A stretch of 64,000 bases of DNA from Streptomyces sp. NBC_01214 (GTDB lineage: Bacteria > Actinomycetota > Actinomycetes > Streptomycetales > Streptomycetaceae). The stretch is taken from the NCBI RefSeq assembly GCF_026340975.1, contig NZ_JAPEOS010000003.1, positions 1,550,001 to 1,614,000 on the forward strand, given 5' to 3'. Below are positions 16,286 through 25,090 of this stretch, piece by piece (positions within the stretch are counted from its first letter, which is position 1; each line of letters begins with the position of its first letter). The position numbers and the translations under genes were made by a program. Below the pieces are notes generated by a model. That model did no database searches. It saw nothing but the letters and a program-made list of their open reading frames with translations, and was not told the DNA's origin.

Positions 16286-17740
16286 ATGGCCAAGATCCCG
16301 ATGGCCGATGTCGTCGTACTGCTCCCCGGTATCGGAGGGAGCGTGCTGACCAGGAACGGCAAGGACGTGTGGGCGCCCTCCGCCTCGGCGGTACTGGGCG
16401 CGCTGGCGAGCCTGGGCGGCTCGCTGGAGTCCCTGGAGCTCGGTGCGGACGACTGGCTCGTGGACGATCTCGGCGACGGAGTCGCCGCCGACCGTCTGGT
16501 GCCCGATCTGCACACCCTGCCCGGACTGTGGAAGATCGACGGGTACACGGCGATCGAGAAGTTCCTGCTGGCGCGGTTCGACCTGCAGAAGGGTCGGAAC
16601 TACTTCCCGTTCCCGTACGACTGGCGGCGCGACAACCGGGCCGCCGCCCGCAGGCTCGCCGAGCAGAGCGCCACCTGGCTGCGGGACTGGCGCGGGACGA
16701 GCGGCAACTCCGCGGCCCAGCTCGTCCTGATCGGGCACTCGATGGGCGGGCTCGTCTCCCGGTACTTCGTCGAGGTGCTGGGCGGCTGGAAGGACACCCG
16801 GGCCATCGTCACCTTCGGGACCCCCTACTACGGCTCGCTCAACGCCGTCGAGTTCCTGTGCAACGGCTTCCACAAGCGGATCGGCCCGTTCGAGAAGGAC
16901 CTCACACGCCTCCTGCGCTCCTTCCCCAGCCTCCACCAGCTCGTACCCGTCTACAAGTGCGTGTACGGGCCGGACGGCGAGGCGGCCACCCCGGCCAAGG
17001 CCGGACTGCCCGACTGGCAACCGCAGTGGAGCAGCCACCTCGCCGACTTCTTCGGCGAGATGGAGACGGCGGCCACCGAAAACCGGGAGAAGTCCGCCTG
17101 GGAGTCCAACCAGGTGGTCTACCACCCCATCGTCGGCATGGACCAGCCCACCCGGCAGTCGGCCCGGCTCACCGACCACAAGGTCGAGACCCTCATGGTC
17201 CGCGGGGACGCGGACGAGGGGGGCGACGGCACCGTGCCCAAGCTCTCCGCCGCCCTCTCCGGCACCGAGGACGCCCGCACCTTCGTCCCACAGAAGCACG
17301 GGAGCCTCCAGAACCAGGACGCGATGCTCGACCACCTCGGCGGCATCCTCCAGTCCCTGCACGACGTACGCATCGACGACCTGCGCGCGGCCGTGACCTC
17401 GTGGTTCAGCTACCTCGGTGACGACCTCTACCTCGCCGACGAACCCGTCGTCTGCGAGGTCGGGGCCATCAGCGCGCTCAGCGAGGACGCACTGCCCGAG
17501 GTGCCGGCGCGACTGTCCGTGACCGCCCGCACCACCGGTCGGGCGGTGGTCGCCCGCGACCTCACGGTGGCGCGGCGGCGGCAGCGGGTCGACATCGGCG
17601 TGCTGCCCGCCGGCACGTACGACCTGCTGATCAGCGCCGGCGCCGACACGGCCCCGCTGTCCGACGTCTTCGTCGTCGCCGGACCGGAGGGCACGGACGC
17701 CGCGCAGGCCGTGGACGGCACCCACGTGACGGAGGTCTGA
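16286..17740 (+). CDS. LCAT/PGAP1-like alpha/beta-hydrolase (lipase/esterase)
   Basis: This 484-residue hydrolase resembles lecithin:cholesterol acyltransferase-like lipases. It begins DVVVLLPGIGGSVL (oxyanion strand-loop). The nucleophile elbow is IGHSMGGLVS with Ser152, preceded by a PYDWRRDNRAA segment typical of LCAT relatives. The acid Asp is probably in GGDGTVPKLSA and the His in PQKHGSL. After about residue 370 there is an extra beta-rich C-terminal domain of roughly 110 residues. No signal peptide is seen, so it should act inside the cell, perhaps on phospholipids or acyl esters. Its binding site (AGGAGG, 16272-16277) overlaps the CHAT stop codon, and ATG 16286 is favoured over the GTG at 16277 that lies within that site. 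A perfect hairpin follows, so this is the last gene of a two-gene operon. Confidence 0.82.
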   Translation: MAKIPMADVVVLLPGIGGSVLTRNGKDVWAPSASAVLGALASLGGSLESLELGADDWLVDDLGDGVAADRLVPDLHTLPGLWKIDGYTAIEKFLLARFDLQKGRNYFPFPYDWRRDNRAAARRLAEQSATWLRDWRGTSGNSAAQLVLIGHSMGGLVSRYFVEVLGGWKDTRAIVTFGTPYYGSLNAVEFLCNGFHKRIGPFEKDLTRLLRSFPSLHQLVPVYKCVYGPDGEAATPAKAGLPDWQPQWSSHLADFFGEMETAATENREKSAWESNQVVYHPIVGMDQPTRQSARLTDHKVETLMVRGDADEGGDGTVPKLSAALSGTEDARTFVPQKHGSLQNQDAMLDHLGGILQSLHDVRIDDLRAAVTSWFSYLGDDLYLADEPVVCEVGAISALSEDALPEVPARLSVTARTTGRAVVARDLTVARRRQRVDIGVLPAGTYDLLISAGADTAPLSDVFVVAGPEGTDAAQAVDGTHVTEV

Positions 17741-17742
17741 GA

Positions 17743-17761
17743 GCCCCCGCCCAGCGGGGGC
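17743..17761 (+). terminator. Hairpin terminator of the CHAT-lipase operon
   Basis: GCCCCCGC (17743-17750) and GCGGGGGC (17754-17761) form a perfect 8-bp all-G:C stem with a 3-nt loop, starting two bases after the lipase stop. No U tract follows, as is usual for Streptomyces terminators. The 145 bp beyond it are unusually AT-rich and probably carry the promoter of the VanW gene. Confidence 0.7.
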
Positions 17762-17906
17762 CTCCACCGGGCGAGATTCGTGACAACGATTACATTCAGC
17801 CCCAAATCGAGCATCCAGCAGGGATCATTATTTCCCGTAATTGTCGTATATGGCTGCCATTGCGGCCCGCGCCACCTGAGGGACCGGTGGGCGCCACGGG
17901 AGAGAT

Positions 17907-19751
17907 ATGGGACGCGTGCGCAGCTGGACGGTCAACCGACGGATCGCTCTGCCGGTGGTGGCGGGCGGAGCCGTCGTCCTCGCGCTGGGCGGCCTCTACG
18001 GGACCGCCCTCGCGGTCGGCGGTGACATCGAGCAGGGCACCCGGGTCCTGGGGGTGGACCTCGGCGGCATGAGCCGGGCCGAGGCGCGCCAGACGCTGAC
18101 CCGGGAGCTCGGGCCCGCCGCCGCGGCGCCGATCACGGTGAAGATCGGCGACCGGGTGGAGAAGGCCGACCCCGCCGCGCTCGGGCTCTCCCTCGACACC
18201 GAGGCGACCGTCGACCGCGCCGTACGGAACGACTACGGTCCGGGCACCGTCATCGGCAGCCTCTTCGCCTCGGGCAGCCACGACGTGGCGCCGGTGATCC
18301 GCATGAACGAGCAGACCGCCCGTGCCGCCGTGGACCGCCTCGGGCTGACCACCGAGCAGCACGTCCGCGACGGGGCGATCGCGTTCGAGAAGGGCACGGC
18401 GAAGGCCGTCACCCCGCTCCCCGGCGTCTCCCTCGTCGAGGAGCAGGCCCTCGGCACCCTCCGCGACGCCTACCTGCGGCCGCACACGGGCCCCGTCGTG
18501 CTCCCGGTCACCCGCACCGAGCCGCGCGTCGGCGCCGCGGAGACCGGACGGGCCATGCGGCAGTTCGCCGAGCCCGCGATGTCCGGACCCGTCACGCTCA
18601 CCGTCGCCGGCCGGCGCATGTCCCTCACCCCCGCCGTCCTCGGCGAGCACCTGAAGATGCGGGCCGACGGACAGGGCCGCCTCGTGCCCGCCCTCGACTC
18701 CAAGGGCCTGCTCGCGGATCCCGCCGTGGCGCCCACGATCGACGAGGTCACCCGTACTCCGCGCAACGCCGTGCCCGGCCTCGCCGCCGACGGTCGCGTC
18801 GTGATCGCCGACCAGGGCCGTGCCGGACGGAAGGTCACGCAGGAAGCGCTCGGCCGGGCCGTGCTGCCGCTGCTGACCCGCACCGGCCCGGCACGCAGCG
18901 GCGAGGTCGCCACCGTGGCGGTCCAGCCGGAGCTCACCGCCGACGAAGCGCGGCGGCTCGGCATCAAGGAGAAGGTCTCCTCCTTCACCGTGGAATTCCC
19001 GGCCGCCCCGTACCGCACGACCAACATCGGCCGCGCCGTGGAGCTCATCAACGGCTCCGTCGTCATGCCGGGGCAGGAGTGGAGCTTCAACCGCACGGTC
19101 GGTGAGCGCACCCCCGAGAACGGCTTCGTCGACGGGATCATGATCAACGACGGCCAGTACGTGAAATCGCCCGGCGGCGGTGTTTCGGCGGTCGCCACCA
19201 CCATGTACAACGCCGCGTTCTTCGCGGGCGTCAAGCCCGTCGAGCACGGCGCGCACTCCTTCTACATCGAGCGCTACCCCGAGGGCCGGGAAGCCACCGT
19301 CGCCTGGGGCACCCTCGACCTTCGCTGGATCAACGACTCCGGCCACCCGCTCTACATCCAGGCCCGGTCCACCGACACGTCGCTGACGATCTCCTTCCTC
19401 GGTACGAAGAAGTACGACGAGATACGCGCGACCAAGGGCCCGCGCACCAACATCACGCCGCCCGGGAAGCGGACCGGCAGTGGCGAGACCTGCGAGGTGC
19501 AGACGCCCCTGGAAGGGTTCGACGTCACCGTCGGCCGGACCTTCGTCCAGGGCGGCAAGGAAGTCAAGCACGAGGACTTCAAGACCCACTACACGCCGCG
19601 CGACGAGGTCACCTGCACTCCGGAGGGTGCGCCGGAGGCCTCTCCCGGGGCCACCCCGGGCGCCACTGCGCAGACCCCGGAGCCCGCGCAGACCCCGTCC
19701 TCCGCCGCCGCGAACGGCGTCCGGGCCGAGGCAGAGCGCCACGCCGACTGA
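17907..19751 (+). CDS. VanW-family membrane-anchored cell-wall protein
   Basis: This 614-residue protein has a short basic N-terminus and one hydrophobic segment (residues 13-37) that would anchor it outside the membrane. Two repeated modules related to peptidoglycan-binding domain 4 follow (VLGVDLGGMSRAEARQTL near residue 48, and a second copy after about residue 210). The VanW domain is at about 350-480, with TTNIGRAVELINGSVVMPGQ, GGGVSAVATTMYNAAFFAG and the conserved HSFYIERYPEGREATVAWG. A Pro/Ala/Thr-rich tail closes the protein after a G5-like strand region. VanW proteins occur in many Gram-positives and are associated with the cell wall; their reaction is unknown. The ATG at 17907 was preferred for the intact anchor; only a modest GGGAGAG precedes it. 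Confidence 0.85.
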   Translation: MGRVRSWTVNRRIALPVVAGGAVVLALGGLYGTALAVGGDIEQGTRVLGVDLGGMSRAEARQTLTRELGPAAAAPITVKIGDRVEKADPAALGLSLDTEATVDRAVRNDYGPGTVIGSLFASGSHDVAPVIRMNEQTARAAVDRLGLTTEQHVRDGAIAFEKGTAKAVTPLPGVSLVEEQALGTLRDAYLRPHTGPVVLPVTRTEPRVGAAETGRAMRQFAEPAMSGPVTLTVAGRRMSLTPAVLGEHLKMRADGQGRLVPALDSKGLLADPAVAPTIDEVTRTPRNAVPGLAADGRVVIADQGRAGRKVTQEALGRAVLPLLTRTGPARSGEVATVAVQPELTADEARRLGIKEKVSSFTVEFPAAPYRTTNIGRAVELINGSVVMPGQEWSFNRTVGERTPENGFVDGIMINDGQYVKSPGGGVSAVATTMYNAAFFAGVKPVEHGAHSFYIERYPEGREATVAWGTLDLRWINDSGHPLYIQARSTDTSLTISFLGTKKYDEIRATKGPRTNITPPGKRTGSGETCEVQTPLEGFDVTVGRTFVQGGKEVKHEDFKTHYTPRDEVTCTPEGAPEASPGATPGATAQTPEPAQTPSSAAANGVRAEAERHAD

Positions 19752-19795
19752 CGTCACCGGGGGACCAGGTGTGACAATCCGGGCGCTTACTGTGC

Positions 19796-22561
19796 ATGTC
19801 GGGGGCCGCAGGCGCCCGGAAGTGCTACAACTGGGTTCGTGACCATTCCTCGCCACCCGTGCCGGGCACGTCGGTGCGGTCACCTCTAGGCAACCGGAAG
19901 AAGAGCGTCGCCGGACAGGTATTCGTCCTCCAGGTGGCGATCGTGGTGTTGCTCGCGGCCGGGGCCCTGCTGGCCCTGGTCCTCCAGTCGAAGCACGACA
20001 CCGAACGCGAGGCGCGCAACCGGTCGGTGTCCGTGGCCCAGACCTTCGCCCACTCCCTGGGCCTCCAGGACACCCTGAAGACGTCCGACCCGTCCAAGAC
20101 GCTCCAACCCCTCGCCGAGACGACGCGCAAGGCCGCCGGGGTGGACTTCATCGTGGTGATGGACACCAACGGCATCCGGTACAGCCATCCCCAGCCGGAC
20201 CGCATCGGGAAACGATTCGTCGGCACCATCGAGCCCTCGCTGAAGGGCCAGGTCCACACCGAGAGCGTCGACGGCCCGCTCGGCAAGGAGATCCAGGCGG
20301 TGGTGCCGGTCACCGGGCCCGACGGCAAGGTCAACGCACTGGTCTCGGCGGGCCTCACGGTCAAGAACGTCACCGGCGTCGTCGACCGCCAGCTCCCGGT
20401 CATCCTCCTGGCCATCGCCACCGGCCTGGCCCTGGCCACCGTCGGGACCGCGCTCATCAGTAGACGCCTGCGCCGCCAGACCCACGGGCTCGGCACGCAG
20501 GAGATGACCCGCATGTACGAGCACCACGACGCGGTGCTCCACGCCGTCCGCGAAGGGGTGCTGATCACCGACGGCGAAGGCCGGCTCCTGCTCGCGAACG
20601 ACGAGGCCAAACGCCTGCTCGGGCTCCCGGAGGACGCCGACGGACGCCACATCGCCGACGTACCGGGCCTGGACCGCCGGATGGCGGACCTGCTGCTCTC
20701 CGGCCGCGAGGCCACCGACGAGGTCCTGGAGAGCGGGGACCGGCTGCTCGTCGTCAACCAGCGCCCCACCCACCCCCGCGGCCGCCCGGAAGGCGCCGCC
20801 ATCACCATCCGCGACTCCACCGAGATGCAGGTCCTGACCAGCCGGGCGGAGACGGCCCGCAGACGCCTCAAGCTGCTGTACGACGCCGGCGGCGACATCG
20901 GCACCAGCCTCGACGTGGTGCGCACGGCCGAGGAGCTCGCCGCCGTGGCCGTCCCCCGCTTCGCGGACTTCGTCACCGTCGACCTGGCGGACCAGGTCAT
21001 CGACGGCGAGGAGCCGCGCGCCGGCTCCGACATGCGGCGCACCGCGGTCTACGGCATCCGCTCCGACCATCCCCTCTACCCCGTCGGCCGGCTGATCGAC
21101 TTCCTGCCGTCCACCCCCCAGGCGCGCGGCTACGGCACCGGCCGGGCCGAGCTGGTGCCCCACCTGGCCGAAGCACCGGGCTGGCAGGCCCAGGACCCGC
21201 CGCGCGCCCAGGCCATCGTGGACTACGGCATCCACTCCCTCATCGCGGCCCCGCTGATGGCCCGGGGCGCCGTACTCGGCGTGGTCAACTTCTGGCGGTC
21301 GGAGAAGCAGGAGCCCTTCGACGAGGACGAGCTGTCCCTGGCCGAGGAACTCGTCGCCCGCGCGGCGGTCAGCATGGACAACGCGCGCCGCTACACCCGG
21401 GAGCACGCCCTCGCCGTGACCCTCCAGCGCAGCCTGCTGCCGCGCGCCCTGCCCGAGCAGAGCGCCATGGACGTGGCGCACTTCTACCTGCCCGCACAGT
21501 CCGGGGTCGGCGGCGACTGGTTCGACGTGATCCCGCTGGCGGGCTGCCGCGTCGCGCTGGTCGTCGGAGACGTCGTCGGGCACGGCCTGCACGCCGCCGC
21601 CACCATGGGGCGCCTGCGCACGGCCGTGCACAACTTCTCCTCCCTCGACCTGCCGCCCGACGAGATCCTGGCCCGCCTGGACGACCTCGTACAGCGCATC
21701 GACCACGACGGGGAGGGCGACGACGTGAACGGCGGCGTACTGGGCGCGACCTGCCTGTACGCCGTCTACGACCCCGTGTCCCAGCGCTGCACGATGGCGC
21801 GGGCCGGCCACCTGCCACCCCTGGTGGTCGCCCCCGACGGCACGACGGAGATCGTGGAGCTGCCGGCCGGACCCCCGCTGGGGCTGGGCGGCATGCCCTT
21901 CGAGACCGCGGAGCTGGACCTCGCGGAAGGCAGCCAGCTCGTCCTCTACACGGACGGGCTGATCGAGGAACGGACCCGGGACATCAGCGAGGGGCTCGAA
22001 CTGCTGCGCGCGGCCCTCAGCCACCCCGACCGGGACCCGCACGAGAGCTGCCGGGCCGTGCTCGACATGCTGCTGCCGCCCAGGCCCACCGACGACGTGG
22101 CCCTGCTCATCGCCCGGACCCGGACGCTCGGCCCGGACCGGGTCGCCCAGTGGGAGGTACCCTTCCAGCCGAGCGCGGTGGGCGCCATGCGCAACGCCGC
22201 GGCGAAGAAGCTCGACGAGTGGGGCCTGACGGACCTCGGCTTCGCCACGGAACTGATCCTCAGCGAGCTGATCACCAACGCCCTGCGGCACGGCAGTGCA
22301 CCCGTACGGGTACGCCTGCTCCACGACCACAACCTGACCTGCGAGGTGTGGGACGGCAGCAGTACCGCCCCCCACCTGCGCTACGCCGCCACCACGGACG
22401 AGGGCGGACGCGGCCTGTTCCTGGTCGCGCAGCTCAGCGAACACTGGGGCACCCGGTACACGCCCGAGGGCAAGGTCATCTGGGCGGAGCTGGCCCTGCC
22501 GGGCGCCGCGGGCGGCACGGAGGCCGCCCTCGCGGCCTTCCTGGACGTGGACCCGATCTGA
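19796..22561 (+). CDS. Sensor SpoIIE-type phosphatase with PAS, GAF and ATPase domains
   Basis: This protein of up to 921 residues starts with a membrane segment (VAGQVFVLQVAIVVLLAAG) and an extracytoplasmic single-Cache-like sensor (FIVVMDTNGIRYSHPQPDRIG). A second membrane helix is near residue 205. A PAS domain (HAVREGVLITDGEGRLLLAN), a GAF domain (about 360-530), a PP2C/SpoIIE phosphatase domain (GGDWFDVIPLAG, VVGDVVGHGLHAA, LYTDGLIEER) and a C-terminal HATPase anti-sigma-like kinase domain (FATELILSELITNALRHG, DEGGRGLFLVAQL) follow. Such proteins set the phosphorylation state of anti-anti-sigma factors in response to a signal. No sigma, anti-sigma or STAS gene is adjacent. The start is uncertain: in-frame GTG codons at 19859 and 19874 would remove a non-conserved leader and may be the true start. 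Confidence 0.85.
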   Translation: MSGAAGARKCYNWVRDHSSPPVPGTSVRSPLGNRKKSVAGQVFVLQVAIVVLLAAGALLALVLQSKHDTEREARNRSVSVAQTFAHSLGLQDTLKTSDPSKTLQPLAETTRKAAGVDFIVVMDTNGIRYSHPQPDRIGKRFVGTIEPSLKGQVHTESVDGPLGKEIQAVVPVTGPDGKVNALVSAGLTVKNVTGVVDRQLPVILLAIATGLALATVGTALISRRLRRQTHGLGTQEMTRMYEHHDAVLHAVREGVLITDGEGRLLLANDEAKRLLGLPEDADGRHIADVPGLDRRMADLLLSGREATDEVLESGDRLLVVNQRPTHPRGRPEGAAITIRDSTEMQVLTSRAETARRRLKLLYDAGGDIGTSLDVVRTAEELAAVAVPRFADFVTVDLADQVIDGEEPRAGSDMRRTAVYGIRSDHPLYPVGRLIDFLPSTPQARGYGTGRAELVPHLAEAPGWQAQDPPRAQAIVDYGIHSLIAAPLMARGAVLGVVNFWRSEKQEPFDEDELSLAEELVARAAVSMDNARRYTREHALAVTLQRSLLPRALPEQSAMDVAHFYLPAQSGVGGDWFDVIPLAGCRVALVVGDVVGHGLHAAATMGRLRTAVHNFSSLDLPPDEILARLDDLVQRIDHDGEGDDVNGGVLGATCLYAVYDPVSQRCTMARAGHLPPLVVAPDGTTEIVELPAGPPLGLGGMPFETAELDLAEGSQLVLYTDGLIEERTRDISEGLELLRAALSHPDRDPHESCRAVLDMLLPPRPTDDVALLIARTRTLGPDRVAQWEVPFQPSAVGAMRNAAAKKLDEWGLTDLGFATELILSELITNALRHGSAPVRVRLLHDHNLTCEVWDGSSTAPHLRYAATTDEGGRGLFLVAQLSEHWGTRYTPEGKVIWAELALPGAAGGTEAALAAFLDVDPI

Positions 22562-22611
22562 CGACGGGACCCGCCGCCGTGGTGCCGCTGGGCCCCCTGC
22601 GGCCCCGGGGG

Positions 22612-23499
22612 TCAGATGCCCGGGCGAAGGGCCTTCAGCGCCGCGTCGAGCGCCTGCTCCGCCGGGACGGGGACGTCGGGCACGACTCCCACGCCCTCCC
22701 AGTTGCCGCCCGTGACGGTATTGATCGTCCGCGCCGTCGGCACCGTCACGAGCACGTGCTCGGCGACCGCGTGCCGGGCCGTCGGATGGGCGCCGCCCCG
22801 CGTCGTGGCACCGACCAGAACAGCCCGCCCCTGGGCCTGGAGGGTGTACGCCACGTCCTCGCCCCCGGAGAAGGTGACCCCGCTCGTGAGGACGTGGACC
22901 GGCCGGTCCAGATAGCGCGGGGCGGGCAGGTGCGCGGCCGTCCAGTACTGGCGGGTCGTGTCCGAGGTCCGGTCGTAGATGTCGTTCAGGTGTACCTGGT
23001 CGTCGGGGAAGAAGTAGCTGCACCACATCGCGGCCCCCTCGGGAGCCCCGCCAAGGCAGTTGCGAAGGTCCAGCACGAGGGCGGAGCTGTGGGCGACCAG
23101 CTGCATGGCCGCGCCGATCGCGTCCGCGCCCTCGGTGGCGCTCGCTATGCGCCGGATCTCGATGAGCCCGATGTTCCCCTCCAGCCGCTCGACGCGCTAG
23201 ATCCCCTGGTTCTCCGCCCGGAGCAGGGCGAGGAACGCGGCCTCCCCGCCGTCCTCGTCCACCGGGTCCAGCGACTGCGGCTCATCCGTCCACAACAGGC
23301 GCAGGTGCTGGTCCGGGCAGACCTCCTGGAGGTCGGCCGTCACCGTCCCGCAGAGCGCCGGGCCGTCCAAGCCCTCGTAGGCACCCGCCGCGAGACGGCC
23401 CCGGATCGCGGCCCCGATGGCAACGGTCTTGTCGGGGAAGACGTAGCCCGAGCCGATCCGGTCCAGAGCGCGTTCGATGATCTCTTCGTTCTTGGCCAT
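22612..23499 (-). pseudogene. S41-family (CtpA/IRBP-like) peptidase gene interrupted by one stop codon
   Basis: Reading from the ATG at 23499, 100 codons encode an N-terminal helical domain (MAKNEEIIERALDRIGSGYV ... FLALLRAENQGI) and then stop at TAG (23197-23199). Translation in the same frame past the stop resumes immediately as RVERLEGNIGLIEIRRIA and runs through the complete protease core: ALVLDLRNCLGG, then the nucleophile region TSGVTFSGGEDVAYTLQ and the end GVGVVPDVPVP. The family usually has a Gln, Glu or Arg codon at the stop position, so one base change (for example CAG to TAG) would explain it. Everything else looks intact, suggesting a very recent mutation, a sequencing error or stop read-through. 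The gene converges on the SpoIIE-type phosphatase gene. Confidence 0.8.
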
Positions 23500-23542
23500 G
23501 AGGAGCCAAGCTAGGCCGCCAACACCCCGGCGACCAAGGGGT

Positions 23543-23881
23543 TTAACCTCGGCCGGCGCCCGGTCCGGGCGCCGTGTCCGGGTCGCCGCCGGGTTCCGCG
23601 AGCATGTCGTCGACGATCTGCATCCGGATCTCCGGCAGGCGCTCCGCGATCGCCTCCACCATCATCGCGACCCCCTGCGGATCGGACGCCGAACAGCGTT
23701 CGCGCGCCTCCTCGTCGGGCCAGCGGGCATACGCCACCCAGGTACCGTCGTCCGCCCGGTGCAGCCGCGACCCGTAACTGCCGCACTGCGCGTGGATGGC
23801 CGCGGTCACCCGGTGCCAGCCTTCGGTGAACTGTTGCTCCGTGCCCGGCCGGAGCCGCCACCGGTAGATCACGGCGAACAC
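23543..23881 (-). CDS. Small ABM-like (antibiotic biosynthesis monooxygenase fold) protein
   Basis: This 112-residue protein looks like a single ferredoxin-like ABM domain: FAVIYRWRLRPGTEQQFTEGWHRVT at the start, then SRLHRADDGTWVAYARWPDEEARERC, then a helix (VAMMVEAIAERLPEIRMQIVDDM). These domains act as cofactor-less monooxygenases or ligand-binding dimers. The acidic/Gly-rich tail is disordered. The GTG at 23881 is supported by GGGAGG nine bases upstream. It is divergent from the RNA ligase gene. A specific substrate cannot be proposed. Confidence 0.7.
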   Translation of the reverse strand: MFAVIYRWRLRPGTEQQFTEGWHRVTAAIHAQCGSYGSRLHRADDGTWVAYARWPDEEARERCSASDPQGVAMMVEAIAERLPEIRMQIVDDMLAEPGGDPDTAPGPGAGRG

Positions 23882-23996
23882 GCCCGGATACCTCCCGCAT
23901 TAGGATGTGGATCTTCCCGGCCACCCTAAGGGCAGTCCCGCAGGCCCCGCCGAGCAGGCGCCGAACAAACCCGGGGACCTCCTCGAACGCGCTCGC

Positions 23997-24002
23997 TACC
24001 AT
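23997..24002 (+). promoter_or_regulatory. -10 element suggesting leaderless transcription of the RNA ligase gene
   Basis: TACCAT at 23997-24002 matches the TANNNT -10 consensus and lies 6 nt before the GTG at 24009. That places the expected transcription start on the first base of the start codon. No clear -35 hexamer is visible. The absence of any Shine-Dalgarno sequence before 24009 agrees with a leaderless mRNA. Confidence 0.45.
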
Positions 24003-24008
24003 CGCCTG

Positions 24009-25010
24009 GTGCACCCCGAACCCCGCCCTTGGACCCCGTACCCGAAGATCCCCGCGAACACCCGGCTCGGAGAGGCCCGCGGGCGGAACTGGGTGGCCCA
24101 CGAAAAGATCCACGGCGCCAACTTCGCCATCGTGTGCGACGCGTCGGGCGCGCACCCCGCCAAGCGGCGCGAACTCCTCGCGGACGGCGGGCTGGACGAC
24201 TTCTTCGGCGTCGGCCGGATCTGGCCCGCGCTGGCGGTCGCCGCGACGCGCTGCGCGCAGCGCCTGCGCGAGGACACCGGAGCCCCGGCCTCCGCGGTCG
24301 TCACCGTCTACGGCGAACTCGCCGGCGGCCGTTACCCCCACCCCGACGTACCCGCCACGCCGGGGGCGGAGCCCGTCCAGACCGGCGTCTGGTACGCGCC
24401 GGAACTCCTCTGGCTCCCCTTCGACGCCACCGTCACCGACGACGACGGCCCCTGCTGGGTCGGGGACCGGACGCTGCGCGCGGCGGCCACCGAGGCGGGT
24501 CTGCTCTGCGTCCCGCTGCTCGCCGAAGGCCCGCTCGGGCGCCTCCAGGAGCTGCCGGCGGTCTTCCCCACTCGGCTGCCCGCACTGCTGGGTCTGCCCG
24601 CGCTGCCCGACAACCTCGCCGAGGGACTCGTCGTCAAACCCGCCGACGGATCCCGCGAACCCGGGCGGCCCATGGCCAAGTTCAAGCAGCCCGCCTTCGC
24701 CGAGGACGAGCGGTTCGACGGCTCGCGCCCCTATCAGGCACCCGCCGAAGGCGCGGCAGGCGTCCCGGGCTGGCTGCTCGCCCACGGCACCGGCCTGCTC
24801 ACCCCGGCCCGGGCCGCGTCCGCCGTGAGCAAGTTGGGGCCGCGCACCCCGCCGGGCGACCTGGCCGCCGAGATCGCCCGGGACGCCACCGAGGAGGTCG
24901 CGCAGGCGCTGGGCGGCCTGGACGGGACGACGTACCGCGCACTGGAGGAATGCCTGCACGCCGGAGCCCTGACCCTGGCCCGCTTCGACGCCGCCGACCG
25001 CCGCGCCTGA
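24009..25010 (+). CDS. Rnl2-type (T4 RNA ligase 2-like) RNA ligase
   Basis: This 333-residue protein is a covalent nucleotidyltransferase of the T4 Rnl2 kind. Motif I is HEKIHGANF, with the AMP-accepting Lys33, nearly identical to the EKIHGTNF of T4 Rnl2. Later motifs are VTVYGELAGG (motif III region), EGLVVKP (motif IV) and MAKFKQPAF (motif V). A C-terminal helical domain of about 90 residues follows. Rnl2 enzymes seal 3'-OH/5'-phosphate nicks in RNA and are used for RNA repair or editing. The host function in Streptomyces is not known, and no kinase-phosphatase or RtcB partner is adjacent. The GTG at 24009 is proposed because a -10 element sits at leaderless distance and the family similarity begins just after it; the open frame extends 34 codons further upstream. 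Confidence 0.82.
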   Translation: MHPEPRPWTPYPKIPANTRLGEARGRNWVAHEKIHGANFAIVCDASGAHPAKRRELLADGGLDDFFGVGRIWPALAVAATRCAQRLREDTGAPASAVVTVYGELAGGRYPHPDVPATPGAEPVQTGVWYAPELLWLPFDATVTDDDGPCWVGDRTLRAAATEAGLLCVPLLAEGPLGRLQELPAVFPTRLPALLGLPALPDNLAEGLVVKPADGSREPGRPMAKFKQPAFAEDERFDGSRPYQAPAEGAAGVPGWLLAHGTGLLTPARAASAVSKLGPRTPPGDLAAEIARDATEEVAQALGGLDGTTYRALEECLHAGALTLARFDAADRRA

Positions 25011-25090
25011 CACCACCGGCGCGGGGACGGCCGGCGCGGGGACGGTCGTCGGATTCCTCCGGCGCCAACGGCACTGTGCATACTGCTGCC

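Noticed and set aside
19886..23026. Minus-strand open frame of 1046 codons opposite the SpoIIE-type phosphatase gene
   Set aside because: Composition is typical of antisense of a GC-rich gene; the plus strand in the same place encodes clear Cache, PAS, GAF, phosphatase and ATPase domains.
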